Shown in pieces: positions 34,491-42,560 of a stretch of 64,000 nt of DNA; position 1 is the first letter of the stretch, and the number at the start of each line of letters is the position of its first letter. The notes under the pieces were generated by a model, which was given only the letters and a program-made list of their open reading frames with translations, made no database searches and was not told the DNA's origin. Source of the DNA: Microvirga sp. Mcv34. Its GTDB lineage: Bacteria; Pseudomonadota; Alphaproteobacteria; Rhizobiales; Beijerinckiaceae. The DNA lies in NCBI RefSeq assembly GCF_024519725.1, contig NZ_JALJRK010000001.1, positions 62,001 to 126,000 of the forward strand, in the 5' to 3' direction. A program made the translations under genes and the position numbers.

Positions 34491-34797
34491 CGGGACCAGT
34501 CGCGCACGTCGGCGAGCAGAACCGAGATGACGGCTTGACTGCGCATCTTTCTGTTCCTCACCTAAAAATCTATCGCTCCTGATAAGTTAATAGTCTTGCC
34601 TATTGTAGAACCTGATGAAATACACGGTAATCGCTTGTGTAAAATTTAGATACTTAAATCGTAATTATTTGAATTTTATTTGTTACACCCGATGTAAACA
34701 AGCCCATTTGCCCCATATAGAATTGAGATAGACTTATGGCTTTGCGATCTTCGCAATCGGCCAAGGTTGATATCCGAGAGCGATTGCGGAGGTTCCC
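34491..34797. other. AT-rich intergenic region
   Basis: About 300 bp of unusually AT-rich DNA between divergent genes, probably with promoters. It carries an 18-bp word (CCCATTTGCCCCATATAG, 34703-34720) that nearly repeats one at 16670-16687. No gene. Confidence 0.45.
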
Positions 34798-35037
34798 ATG
34801 TGTTTGAACAGCCGCTTCATGTTTGATCTCCAGCAATATCAAGCCCGCGACGGTCCGGGACTGACGCTCCACGCGCTGCCGATGATGCAGGCTAGGTGGG
34901 ATCGGCTCACGATGGTCGAGGTGATCGGGGTCCGAACCACGTCGGAGCTCATCGAAAAGGTTGAAGAGAGCTACGGCCTCTCCCACGAGCAGGCAGCCGG
35001 AGATGTCGAGTTCTGGGCCCTGGATAAGCAGCTTTGA
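34798..35037 (+). CDS. Small hypothetical protein
   Basis: A 79-aa protein (MCLNSRFMFDLQQYQARDGP, later TSELIEKVEESYGLSHEQAA and GDVEFWALDKQL). A GGAGG site lies 6 nt before the ATG. No family recognised; the C-terminal helical part may be an interaction motif. Confidence 0.55.
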   Translation: MCLNSRFMFDLQQYQARDGPGLTLHALPMMQARWDRLTMVEVIGVRTTSELIEKVEESYGLSHEQAAGDVEFWALDKQL

Positions 35038-35136
35038 GAAGGCTGAAGGGCAGGCAAGCCGTTCTACCCCCTTGTTGGATCAGGATTCGATGTCAGTGCC
35101 TTCGAGTCGGGACTGACAATCAGTGGAGAGACGTTG

Positions 35137-35358
35137 ATGGCAAACGAGTTTTACGTCGTCCGACATCAGGGTTCCTGGCGCATCCGGGTCAATGGCAAAC
35201 ACCATGGAGACTATGAATCCCGCCTTTTGGCCATCAACGCCGCAGTGACCGAAGCCCAGGCTGCCGGGCCAGGGGCCAAGGTCTTCAGCACAGGGATTGT
35301 CAGTCAGTTTAGCCAGGAGTGGCAGTCGAAAGCTGGTCCCAATTCGCCCTCGCCATGA
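35137..35358 (+). CDS. DUF2188 domain protein, copy 1
   Basis: A 73-aa protein with the DUF2188 pattern: YVVRHQGSWRIRVNGKHHGD, then A-rich helix AINAAVTEAQAAG. DUF2188 proteins are small, widely distributed and of unknown function. The start at 35137 follows GGAGAG. Part of a run of closely spaced small plus-strand genes (34798-36495). Confidence 0.7.
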   Translation: MANEFYVVRHQGSWRIRVNGKHHGDYESRLLAINAAVTEAQAAGPGAKVFSTGIVSQFSQEWQSKAGPNSPSP

Positions 35359-35389
35359 TCATCACGGCACGATCCTACAGGAGACGCGT

Positions 35390-35827
35390 ATGAGTGAGCG
35401 GATGGGCCGTCTATGTGACGAGCTCCGGATCAAACTTCACGGGATAGACCGCCGCCTTGGGGCGCTGAAATCGAACGGCGCAGCGACCTTCGACCAATCT
35501 CAGGAAGTCCTTGAAAGCCAACTCGACCGCGTCGAGCAGCGCATCTACGACAACCGCGTGACCGTTGAAGCGGCCAATATCCGGGTCAAGACCTGGCTCG
35601 CAGAGACAAAGGCTGGCTCTGGTTCAGGCGTGGATCTTTGGACAGAACGCCATAAGCCACATCTGCTGGAAGTCCGCGCCCATGATGCGGAGGAGTATGC
35701 TATTGCGGTGTTTGAGCTTGCGGCAGCAGCCGCGGATGAGGCCACTCTGGCGGTCTTGCAGGCGCTCCTCGCGCGCAACGATGCCGATGCGGCGGCTCTG
35801 CCGGATGCGGAGGCACGCAGTCCATGA
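35390..35827 (+). CDS. Coiled-coil hypothetical protein
   Basis: A 145-aa helical protein beginning MSERMGRLCDELRIKLHGID after an AGGAGACG site. Heptad-like segments are VLESQLDRVEQRIYDNRV and YAIAVFELAAAAADEATLAV. No family is recognised. Confidence 0.65.
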   Translation: MSERMGRLCDELRIKLHGIDRRLGALKSNGAATFDQSQEVLESQLDRVEQRIYDNRVTVEAANIRVKTWLAETKAGSGSGVDLWTERHKPHLLEVRAHDAEEYAIAVFELAAAAADEATLAVLQALLARNDADAAALPDAEARSP

Positions 35828-35975
35828 GTTCCCAGTTCTAAGAATACTCCGGCAATCTGTTGGCATCCTACGTGGCTGCGCCGCTGGGCTAATCGAGGTG
35901 GAATATCACATCGTCGCTGAGGAACAGGCGGCATGGACGGCTTATCGACTCTTCTAGCAAGGTGGTGCATCTGAA

Positions 35976-36194
35976 ATGTTTATCATCGAATTCTTTCGGG
36001 TCCGGAACGCGGACCAGGCCCATGCCGTTCTCGGCCGGGTTGAACATGACACCACCGAGCTGGAGGACGCGAAAGTGAGAGCCCGTTCGCTCTTCGAGAC
36101 CTTGGACATGCCGCAAAAGCCGGATGCGCTCCGAGTGGTCGATGAGCGTGGTGAAGAGGTGTTTGTCTGGAGCCCAGAGGACCGCAGGACCTGA
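35976..36194 (+). CDS. Small conserved hypothetical protein
   Basis: A 72-aa protein (MFIIEFFRVRNADQAHAVLG, ending VVDERGEEVFVWSPEDRRT). It has the strand-helix-strand look of small stress-related proteins in Rhizobiales; the function is unknown. Same strand and style as its neighbours. Confidence 0.6.
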   Translation: MFIIEFFRVRNADQAHAVLGRVEHDTTELEDAKVRARSLFETLDMPQKPDALRVVDERGEEVFVWSPEDRRT

Positions 36195-36255
36195 GCATGC
36201 AACTGCCTCTCCTCGCCTATCGTCCGTTTCAACGCGGCTCAACGGGAGAATAGCT

Positions 36256-36495
36256 ATGGCCAATGTTCACTACAGGATTGTCGAGCACGAGGGTGGGTGG
36301 GCCTACAAACTCGAAGATGTATTCTCGGAGCGCTACGCCACCCATGACGAAGCCCGCGAGGCTGCGGAGCGGGCGGCCGCTGAACAGAGGCTGCCGGGCG
36401 TGACTGAAGACATCGAGTACCAGGACGAAGCCGGAGACTGGCACGAAGAGATGTCTCTGGGAAAGGATCGGCCCGAGACAGACGTGACTGGGTGA
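36256..36495 (+). CDS. DUF2188-like small protein, copy 2
   Basis: A 79-aa acidic protein starting MANVHYRIVEHEGGWAYKLE with the DUF2188 pattern (YRIVEHEGGWAYKLEDVFSE, then HDEAREAAERAAAE). An open frame continues upstream to 36124, but the family start is at 36256. Confidence 0.65.
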   Translation: MANVHYRIVEHEGGWAYKLEDVFSERYATHDEAREAAERAAAEQRLPGVTEDIEYQDEAGDWHEEMSLGKDRPETDVTG

Positions 36496-36935
36496 GCGGT
36501 TGGCCGTCGGTCTTGTCATGGCTGCTTGAGACAAGATGTACTTTGCTTTCTACAGGTCAACAAGGCTGCGTCGGAAGGCCCCGAGCAGAACTCATTTCTC
36601 ACCGGTAATTAATGAGTCCTCTCCCTAACCAAGCTCCATGAGCACTGAATGGGGAATGCGGGAATCGCGTTGCCGGTTCTCAGAGCCGCAGATGCCTCCC
36701 GCCGCCGCGATTGCTCTGCACATCGGCCATTCAACTCGGATCGGCCAAGGTCTGCTCAGGGTCAAACTGAGCCGCCGGGTGCTCATGAGCAATCGACCGA
36801 AATTGGCGCCCGACATCACCTGCATAGACCCGTATTGGGGTCAGACCAACCTCGGTTCCTGTGGGGAGGCCCCGTCGAAAGGCTCCCTCGCTGATAAGCG
36901 GTCTATGAAACGACGGTACCCAGGCCAACAAAGAT

Positions 36936-36953
36936 TTGTACGATTTCGAACAA
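36936..36953. promoter_or_regulatory. Palindromic operator TTGTACG-N4-CGAACAA (site 1)
   Basis: One arm mismatch from the perfect TTGTACG-N4-CGTACAA palindrome found elsewhere in the island. It lies 103 bp before the DUF6894 gene at 37056. Confidence 0.6.
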
Positions 36954-37010
36954 TTCTCCTCCTGAGCCGTTGAGTTCTACCATCGACATGGATGACCTGG
37001 GCGTCGGTGA

Positions 37011-37040
37011 CTGAGAGATCCGTGTGCTCCCGCCTACAGG
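37011..37040 (+). promoter_or_regulatory. Conserved leader motif, copy C
   Basis: CTGAGAGATCCGTGTGCTCC, continuing CGCCTACAGG, 15 bp before the GTG at 37056. It is the least similar of the three copies (31372, 38626). Confidence 0.55.
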
Positions 37041-37055
37041 GACAAGGAGCGCCTA

Positions 37056-37313
37056 GTGCCCCGCTATTTTTTCCACGTCATCGACGGGCGTAACATCATC
37101 GACAATGACGGGACGGTGCTTCCCGGCCTGACAGAAGCCCGCGCCGAGGCAATCCGGACGGCCGGTTCCATCCTGCGCGATGAGGGCGACCAGTTCTGGA
37201 ACGGCACCGAGTGGCAGATGAACGTCACCGATGCATCAGGACAGTCTGTGCTCAAGCTCCGCTTCTCGGCCGACGATCAAGGCATTGCGCCTGACGAAAA
37301 TTGGAAGTTCTGA
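37056..37313 (+). CDS. DUF6894 family small protein
   Basis: An 85-aa protein with GTG start (MPRYFFHVIDGRNIIDNDGT). The AAGGAG site 8 nt upstream sets the start. It carries the LPGLTEARAEAIRTAGSILR helix and a terminal VTDASGQSVLKLRFS strand. It is preceded by the leader motif shared with the alpha-CTD-like genes, suggesting common control. Confidence 0.8.
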   Translation: MPRYFFHVIDGRNIIDNDGTVLPGLTEARAEAIRTAGSILRDEGDQFWNGTEWQMNVTDASGQSVLKLRFSADDQGIAPDENWKF

Positions 37314-37422
37314 ACTGACGTTTAGCTCGTTCTCGGCAGACCGACAGAGCTCTTTCGGGCCCTAACCACTCTGAGATCGTCTTCCTCGAGCCGCGTTATC
37401 TGGATGAAGTGGTAGCGTCGCT

Positions 37423-38136
37423 ATGGCCAAGCCTCCCAACGCCAGTCATCGTACGAACTGGCTTCTCGCCGCTCTGGAGCCCGAGGATGTTGCGCTCCTT
37501 GAGCCCCACCTTGAAACGGTCCATCTGACACAGGGCCAAGTGCTCTATGACACAGGCGGCACTATCAGCCACGCCTACTTCCCCGACGACGCCATCGTGT
37601 CGCTCGTGAATGTCATGGAGGATGGCGGCACGGTTGAGGTGGGAGTGTTTGGGTGCGAGGGCCTGCTGAGCGCACTGGTCACTCGCGAGGCCTTCGGACG
37701 CTATGTCGTGCAGTTGGCGGGTGCGGCCTCGCGGATCTCATGCGAGCGTCTGGACGAGATGAGGAACGCTCGCCCCAACCTGCGACACCTGCTCATGCGT
37801 TACGGCGAGGTTCTGCTCGCCCAGGCCCTTCAGAACGTCTCCTGCAACGCGGTTCATCCGGTTGAATCCCGTTGCTGCCGTTGGATCCTCAGCATGCGCG
37901 ACCGGGCGGATCAGGATACCTTGCCGCTCACGCATGAGTTTCTGGCTGAAATGCTGGCGGTGCAGCGCTCCAGCGTGAGCATGGTGACCCGCACGCTTCA
38001 GACGGCGGGGCTGATCCGGCAGTCCAGAGGCAGCATCACGGTGCTCAACCGGGCTGGCCTCGAAAAGACAGCCTGCGAATGCTACGGCAAGGTCCGACTG
38101 ATCTATCAGCGCCTGCTCCCAGACGGGGCGCGATAG
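37423..38136 (+). CDS. Crp/Fnr-like regulator, island copy 1
   Basis: A 237-aa protein: cNMP-like barrel (DTGGTISHAYFPDDAIVSLV, residues about 40-60) and winged helix (LPLTHEFLAEMLAVQRSSVS). The CCRWILSMRDRA motif is shared with the chromosomal regulator at 16687-17412. The cAMP cassette residues are not conserved and no Fnr cysteine cluster is visible, so the signal is unknown. The nearest regulatory site is the operator and leader region upstream of 37056. Confidence 0.88.
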   Translation: MAKPPNASHRTNWLLAALEPEDVALLEPHLETVHLTQGQVLYDTGGTISHAYFPDDAIVSLVNVMEDGGTVEVGVFGCEGLLSALVTREAFGRYVVQLAGAASRISCERLDEMRNARPNLRHLLMRYGEVLLAQALQNVSCNAVHPVESRCCRWILSMRDRADQDTLPLTHEFLAEMLAVQRSSVSMVTRTLQTAGLIRQSRGSITVLNRAGLEKTACECYGKVRLIYQRLLPDGAR

Positions 38137-38266
38137 CAAAGTAACTGTGGCTGTCCCGAGTTTCTTGCAAGAGAGCCTCTGGCACGGGACATTGACTGTC
38201 TGATTTCGTATAGCAACAATGAAATCGGTTCGGAGTTGATGGATCGTCCAAAGGAGGCATTTGGCG

Positions 38267-38539
38267 ATGCCCCGGTACTTTCTGCACCTGAAGCACGCTG
38301 ATCAGTCTGTGATTGAAGACTGGGAGGGTTCGGAATTGGCCAGCCTCGAGGCGGCCCAGGAGGAGGCCATGCGGGGCATTCGGTGTCTGGTGGCCAACGC
38401 GATCAAGTTCGGTCGTGACATCGCCGTAGAGGCCATCGTGGTCACGGATCACCAGGGCCGCCACCTGCATTCAGTGTCTGTGAAAGAGGCGCTCCCAGAG
38501 CGCGTCTTATATCCGCTAAGCGACGCGGATTTCGCCTAA
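38267..38539 (+). CDS. DUF6894 family small protein
   Basis: A 90-aa protein (MPRYFLHLKHADQSVIEDWE, then ELASLEAAQEEAMRGIRCLV) with a VVTDHQGRHLHSVSVKEAL end. The start at 38267 follows AAGGAGG. A degenerate copy of the palindromic operator (CTGTCTG-ATTT-CGTATAG, 38196-38213) lies upstream. Confidence 0.78.
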   Translation: MPRYFLHLKHADQSVIEDWEGSELASLEAAQEEAMRGIRCLVANAIKFGRDIAVEAIVVTDHQGRHLHSVSVKEALPERVLYPLSDADFA

Positions 38540-38625
38540 GGTCCCTTGATGGGATAGTGCTGGCCGTGGGTTTAGGGTGGGCGTACAATCAGCCATCGCC
38601 GGCATGAGAGACCAGGCACCGACGG

Positions 38626-38656
38626 CTGAGAGATGCGTGCGCTCCCGCCTGTAAGG
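38626..38656 (+). promoter_or_regulatory. Conserved leader motif, copy B
   Basis: CTGAGAGATGCGTGCGCTCC, continuing CGCCTGTAAGG, 13 bp before the ATG at 38670. It differs from copy A at one base in the core. Confidence 0.6.
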
Positions 38657-38669
38657 CTAGGATCAGCAC

Positions 38670-38918
38670 ATGCCCCGTCATTTCGAACCCTACGCAGGAC
38701 CCATCGAGGGTCTTTATTTGCCCCAGCTTGCCTGGGACGTGTTCCTTCGAGAGAACATCCAGACAATCACTCAGCTCAGGGCTGTCGCCAGTCAGCTTGA
38801 GCAGTTCGAAGGCTTCGGCCCTATAACAGTGCGCGTCATCCGACAAGAGCTCGACCGTGTAGCGGCATCGGGAGAGCAAACATTGGACGACGGACAGCTT
38901 TCTGGGTGGGGTGCGTAA
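38670..38918 (+). CDS. Small protein resembling the RNA polymerase alpha C-terminal domain, copy 2
   Basis: An 82-aa paralogue of the 31417-31665 protein (LYLPQLAWDVFLRENIQTIT, then FEGFGPITVRVIRQELDRVA). Most differences are conservative and the C-terminal DGQLSGWGA is kept. Conservation of both the protein and the leader suggests the pair is functional and co-regulated. Confidence 0.72.
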   Translation: MPRHFEPYAGPIEGLYLPQLAWDVFLRENIQTITQLRAVASQLEQFEGFGPITVRVIRQELDRVAASGEQTLDDGQLSGWGA

Positions 38919-39056
38919 GGCTGAGACGACTGTTGCGGAAATCCGGACCGAGCAGAGGGGGCGAAGCTGCCTGACGCCTCTGGCCAGGCGCTAACGCCCT
39001 TTCGGGCCTTCCAGTCGAGCTTACCGATTATCAGGCAATGGAGGGGCTTCGAGCGG

Positions 39057-39299
39057 CTACTTGACCGCCTCTGAGAATGGCAGCGTCAGCACAACCGCGC
39101 CAACCTCGTCCGTCACCTCAAACGAGCATCGGAGCCAGTCGGGAATCGCTTTCAGGCGCGCACTCCTCATCAGGTCACGGGCGGTGTCCACGACGTGCTG
39201 CCGCAGGTCGTCGGGATCGGTGAGTTCATCGCCCTCATCGTCCCGAGCAAAGCCATCCTCGGATGCCGGATACCGGAGGTGGAGGAAGTAACGCGGCAT
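39057..39299 (-). CDS. DUF6894 family small protein
   Basis: An 80-aa protein (MPRYFLHLRYPASEDGFARD, then LRQHVVDTARDLMRSARLKA and VTDEVGAVVLTLPFSEAVK). It starts 1 bp after the stop of the minus-strand Crp/Fnr gene 39301-40011, so the two form an operon. Confidence 0.75.
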   Translation of the reverse strand: MPRYFLHLRYPASEDGFARDDEGDELTDPDDLRQHVVDTARDLMRSARLKAIPDWLRCSFEVTDEVGAVVLTLPFSEAVK

Positions 39300-39300
39300 C

Positions 39301-40011
39301 TCACGCCTCCGTCTTCATCAGGCGCGAGTACTCCGTTTCCGAGAGACCATAGGCTTCATCGGCCAGTTCCTCCAGCTTCTCCCGGTCAAGCACGGTGATC
39401 AATCCCCGTTTCGCCCTGATAACCCGCATGCCTTCGAGCACATGGAGCGCCACCGTCACGCCGGGTCGGCGCACGCCGAGCATCATGGCAATGAACTCAT
39501 GGGTGAGCGGGATGTCATCGCCGTCGACCCGGTCGTGGCACATCAGAAGCCAACGGGCCAGCCGGGCTTCGATGTCACTGTTGGCGTTGGCAAAGGCCGT
39601 CTCGGAGGCCTGAACATGGGACGCCTGCACATAGCGCAGAAGATGGCGGTGCAGAGACCGGCTCTGAGCCATAGCCTGCTCCAAATCATGCGCTGCGATG
39701 CGCCAGCCGTGCCCCGGGATCTGCATGAAGTGCTCGTAAGGCGTCTGGTCGATCCCGAGCACAATCGGCAAGCCGATCATGCCCTCCTGCCCGATCACCC
39801 CGACCTCGATCTTGCCGCCGGAGCTGTTGTTGGTCACCGACGACATGCCCTGCTCGGGGAAGTAGGCGTGTTCGATGGGCATATTGGGCTCGATCAGAAC
39901 CTGTCGCAGGGCGAGTGACACTGGCTCCAGATGAGGCTGGAGGCGCGCGAGGTCGTCTGCGGAAAGGGAGGCGAGAAGCCGGTTGCCGATGGGAACCTGC
40001 TGAAGCTGCAT
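39301..40011 (-). CDS. Crp/Fnr-like regulator, island copy 2
   Basis: A 236-aa protein of the ARWLLMCHDR type: barrel segment IEHAYFPEQGMSSVTNNSSG, HTH segment IPLTHEFIAMMLGVRRPGVT. It lacks the canonical cAMP-binding cassette. It is one of three close paralogues (with 41844-42560 and 43810-44580). A perfect operator palindrome lies at 40160-40177, 149 bp upstream of its start. Confidence 0.88.
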   Translation of the reverse strand: MQLQQVPIGNRLLASLSADDLARLQPHLEPVSLALRQVLIEPNMPIEHAYFPEQGMSSVTNNSSGGKIEVGVIGQEGMIGLPIVLGIDQTPYEHFMQIPGHGWRIAAHDLEQAMAQSRSLHRHLLRYVQASHVQASETAFANANSDIEARLARWLLMCHDRVDGDDIPLTHEFIAMMLGVRRPGVTVALHVLEGMRVIRAKRGLITVLDREKLEELADEAYGLSETEYSRLMKTEA

Positions 40012-40159
40012 GGTGTCCTCCCATGTTGGGGCGGGAGAACACGTTCCTCTCAGTCGCTTGCGCCCTGGTTAAACCATGCAAGCGATGGAAGCACTCTACT
40101 CCTTCGGGACGGTGAAGGACAGGCCTTTCGCGTTGAGAACGCCGCGTCCCGGAGCTGCA

Positions 40160-40177
40160 TTGTACGATTTCGTACAA
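40160..40177. promoter_or_regulatory. Perfect palindromic operator TTGTACG-ATTT-CGTACAA (site 2)
   Basis: Both 7-bp arms are perfect. It sits between the minus-strand Crp/Fnr gene (start 40011) and the possible plus-strand gene at 40249, so it could control either. Confidence 0.7.
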
Positions 40178-40248
40178 TTACCCATTCTGCGGCTGCTGGT
40201 GGGGAGACGCCGCTCGACGTGCGCTGCCATGCACGGGGAGACATCGTC

Positions 40249-40560
40249 ATGACGACCATGTTCAGCTATCAACCTGTCCCGTTTGCTAAGGGAACGCCCG
40301 ACCGGGAGAGGCTTCTGCTGTTTTGGGGTGCCGATCTCCTGGCTGGGCTCGTTCGCCCTTCGCCCGAAACGCATGACGACCAGGGAGGCGTCTGGTTCTC
40401 AAAGCCGAGTTCGCCGCCTGTGCGGACAGGAGGCCCCCTGTTGCCGCGGAGCCCCGGTTCGCTGAGAAAATATCCAAAGCGCTTGGCCGGACCCGCGCAG
40501 ACCGAGGATCTGAGGCCGCTGGAATATACGCGGACACTCCCCCATAAGACGTTTGACTGA
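40249..40560 (+). CDS. Possible hypothetical protein
   Basis: A 103-aa frame (MTTMFSYQPVPFAKGTPDRE), basic and proline-rich with no domain. GGGGAG lies upstream of the ATG. It may be real, since a perfect operator precedes it, but the composition is not convincing. Confidence 0.35.
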   Translation: MTTMFSYQPVPFAKGTPDRERLLLFWGADLLAGLVRPSPETHDDQGGVWFSKPSSPPVRTGGPLLPRSPGSLRKYPKRLAGPAQTEDLRPLEYTRTLPHKTFD

Positions 40561-40617
40561 GACCGTCTTGGGACTTGGCAGGTGATGGATCGGCCCATCA
40601 ACGCTCGCGGAACCGGA

Positions 40618-41004
40618 TTATGGCGCGGAGGCGACCATCTCCCTCAGGTGGCCCAGAACCAAGCTCTCCTCATAAGGCTTCGCGACGAAGCGGCCGCCCT
40701 CCGGGAGTTCCGCCGCGCTCGGCCGGATCCCGCCTGAGACAACCAGGACAAGGACCTCAGGCCAACGCTGGTGGGCGCAACTGATCAGATCAAGCCCGTT
40801 CAGGGACCCTGGCATCTGGATGTCGGTGAAGATCACCCGCACGTCGTCTCGCACTTCGAGCCAGGTCAAGGCCTCTTCGGCATTGCCGGTTTCAATCACC
40901 TCAAAGCCGGCTTCCTCCAGCACGTCGGACACGAAGAAGCGCAGTAGCGGCTCATCCTCCACCAGGAGAATGACAGGACGGCCATTGGGGCGCTGATTGC
41001 TCAT
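40618..41004 (-). CDS. Single-domain response regulator (receiver only)
   Basis: A 128-aa CheY-like receiver. The acidic pair is in ILLVEDEPLLR, the phosphorylated Asp is in VIFTDIQMPGSLNG (about residue 60), and the conserved Lys is in VAKPYEES. No output domain. ATG 41004 (MSNQRPNGRPVILLVEDE) fits receiver proteins, although the palindromic operator directly abuts this start. The frame is also open for 34 codons upstream. No histidine kinase is adjacent. Confidence 0.85.
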   Translation of the reverse strand: MSNQRPNGRPVILLVEDEPLLRFFVSDVLEEAGFEVIETGNAEEALTWLEVRDDVRVIFTDIQMPGSLNGLDLISCAHQRWPEVLVLVVSGGIRPSAAELPEGGRFVAKPYEESLVLGHLREMVASAP

Positions 41005-41021
41005 TGTACGGGAACGTACAA
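41004..41021. promoter_or_regulatory. Perfect palindromic operator TTGTACG-GGAA-CGTACAA (site 3), abutting the response regulator start
   Basis: The palindrome begins at the first base of the response regulator start codon and covers the 17 bp upstream, where a ribosome-binding site would be expected. A protein bound here, or a hairpin in the RNA, could block expression. AGGAG occurs only about 22 nt upstream. Confidence 0.7.
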
Positions 41022-41067
41022 TTTCGCTCCTGGTTGCAGCGCCTCCTCTAAAGAGTAAACAGACATT

Positions 41068-41085
41068 TTGTACGGAACCGTACAA
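41068..41085. promoter_or_regulatory. Perfect palindromic operator TTGTACG-GAAC-CGTACAA (site 4)
   Basis: Second perfect site 64 bp from site 3 (start to start). The pair brackets the likely promoter of the response regulator gene. Confidence 0.7.
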
Positions 41086-41309
41086 ATCACCAGCCGTTGA
41101 CGACAAAAGCCGGCGCCACCCGATGCCCCGGAACAGCCAGGGGCACGCTGATGACCGAGCAGGACATCCTCAGCAGGCCGGAGATGGTGTGAAGCCCAAT
41201 GGCTCCCTTACCAGAGCCTAACGCCAGTCCGGCTCAACAGAGCACCAATCCCGTGCAGCGCCGGTTGCAGCCAGACGCGGAGCTGTAGGCGTCGCCTGTT
41301 TCCAAGCCC

Positions 41310-41690
41310 ATGCGGTCGCTGGTCGACGACTGGCCCATGGCCGTTCAGCCGACACCCCCGCAATCTGTGAGCTACCGAAGACGGCTGGAACGAGATCTGA
41401 AGGCAGGGAGCGACCCGATGCGACGAAGCTTGGCGAGTGTCATTGCGACAGATAAAGAAGATGACCATCTTCTGGGTGAGTTGCAGCATACCTTGGCCGA
41501 ACTGGCCGACGTGGAGCTGCGTCATAAGGTCGAACGCGAGAAGATCCAGGCTTGGCCTGGGTCCTTGGCGGATCAGGAGCGCCGGTTCGCCGAGTGCGAC
41601 CGGCGGTGCCGGTTGGCCCGTGAGCCCTTCCACCACCACTTGGCCAAGCTTCAGCGGCAGATCCTGTTACAGGCATCGCTAGGGCGTTGA
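41310..41690 (+). CDS. Hypothetical helical protein
   Basis: A 126-aa protein rich in charged helices (ELQHTLAELADVELRHKVER, later LAKLQRQILLQASLGR). The start is uncertain: ATG 41310, 41337 or 41418 are all possible, and no strong ribosome-binding site decides it. No domain. Confidence 0.45.
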   Translation: MRSLVDDWPMAVQPTPPQSVSYRRRLERDLKAGSDPMRRSLASVIATDKEDDHLLGELQHTLAELADVELRHKVEREKIQAWPGSLADQERRFAECDRRCRLAREPFHHHLAKLQRQILLQASLGR

Positions 41691-41843
41691 TCCCGGGCGG
41701 ATTCTGCCTCTTGCCGCTGGCCCCTCATGAACATCTTTTCCATCTGACTTGAAGGACGCTGTTCCCTGCGCCACCTTCGCTGTGGTCAGGGTTCAACACT
41801 GGCGTAGCCGGCTCGGCTGCGCTTTCCGATTTACTGCGGTTCT

Positions 41844-42560
41844 ATGTCTAAGTTCTCCCAATGCTCTGTTCGCAATCGGCTCCTGGCAGCTCTTCCGGCT
41901 GACGATTTCGCCCGGATCCGGAACCATCTTGATCCCGTCACCCTGAACCGGAGCGACGTGATCGTTGAGGCCAATGCACCCATTGAGCATGTCTACTTCC
42001 TCGAGGCCGGTGTGACCTCCATTGTCACCCGCACGGTTCGCGGGCGTCGGATTGAGATCGGACTGGTCGGACGGGACGGCTTCGCCGGGGTGCCGGTCCT
42101 CCTGGGCGCCGACCGGACGCCGCATGAGACCTTCATGCAGGTGGGCGGCTCGGCCCTGCGCATGCGGGCTGAGGCCTTCCATCAGGCCTTGGAGCAGAGC
42201 CCTGCTCTACAGAAGCTTCTGTTGCGCTTCGTCCAGGTATTCCACCTTCAGACGGCTCAGACCGCCGCCTGCAACGGGTCTCAGAAGGTAAGCCGGCGAT
42301 TGGCCCGTTGGCTGCTGATGTGCCACGACCGGCTGGACGGGGATGAACTGCCCCTGACGCATGAGTTCATTGCCGTCATGCTCGCCGTGCGCCGGCCCGG
42401 GGTGACAGAGGCCCTTCAGGAGCTCGAGACAGCGGACATCATCCGGACCGAGCGCCGCAACATTGTCGTGCTCGATCGGCGCAAGCTCGAAGAGACCGCC
42501 GGAGATGCGTATGGCGTTCCGGAAGCCGAGTACGAACGTCTGATCGGCCCATTCCGCTAG
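41844..42560 (+). CDS. Crp/Fnr-like regulator, island copy 3
   Basis: A 238-aa protein (MSKFSQCSVRNRLLAALPAD). The barrel contains IEHVYFLEAGVTSIVTRTVR, and the winged helix has LPLTHEFIAVMLAVRRPGVT. It is a close paralogue of the copies at 39301 and 43810, including ARWLLMCHDR and the end VPEAEYERLIGPF. Its 3' end overlaps the end of a minus-strand pseudogene by a few bases. Confidence 0.88.
   Translation: MSKFSQCSVRNRLLAALPADDFARIRNHLDPVTLNRSDVIVEANAPIEHVYFLEAGVTSIVTRTVRGRRIEIGLVGRDGFAGVPVLLGADRTPHETFMQVGGSALRMRAEAFHQALEQSPALQKLLLRFVQVFHLQTAQTAACNGSQKVSRRLARWLLMCHDRLDGDELPLTHEFIAVMLAVRRPGVTEALQELETADIIRTERRNIVVLDRRKLEETAGDAYGVPEAEYERLIGPFR

Larger units (their letters stand above)
36496..37055. 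other. Regulatory intergenic region without a supported gene
   Basis: 560 bp with several weak open frames but no family-like protein. It contains a palindromic operator (36936-36953) and a conserved leader motif (37011-37040) before the DUF6894 gene. Confidence 0.5.

Noticed and set aside
36638-36973. Plus-strand open frame of 111 codons
   Set aside because: Runs over the operator site 36936-36953 and has no family-like composition.
38621-38669. CTGAGAG word suggesting a TPP riboswitch
   Set aside because: Only the short thi-box-like word is present; the other conserved TPP blocks are missing and the downstream genes are not thiamine-related.
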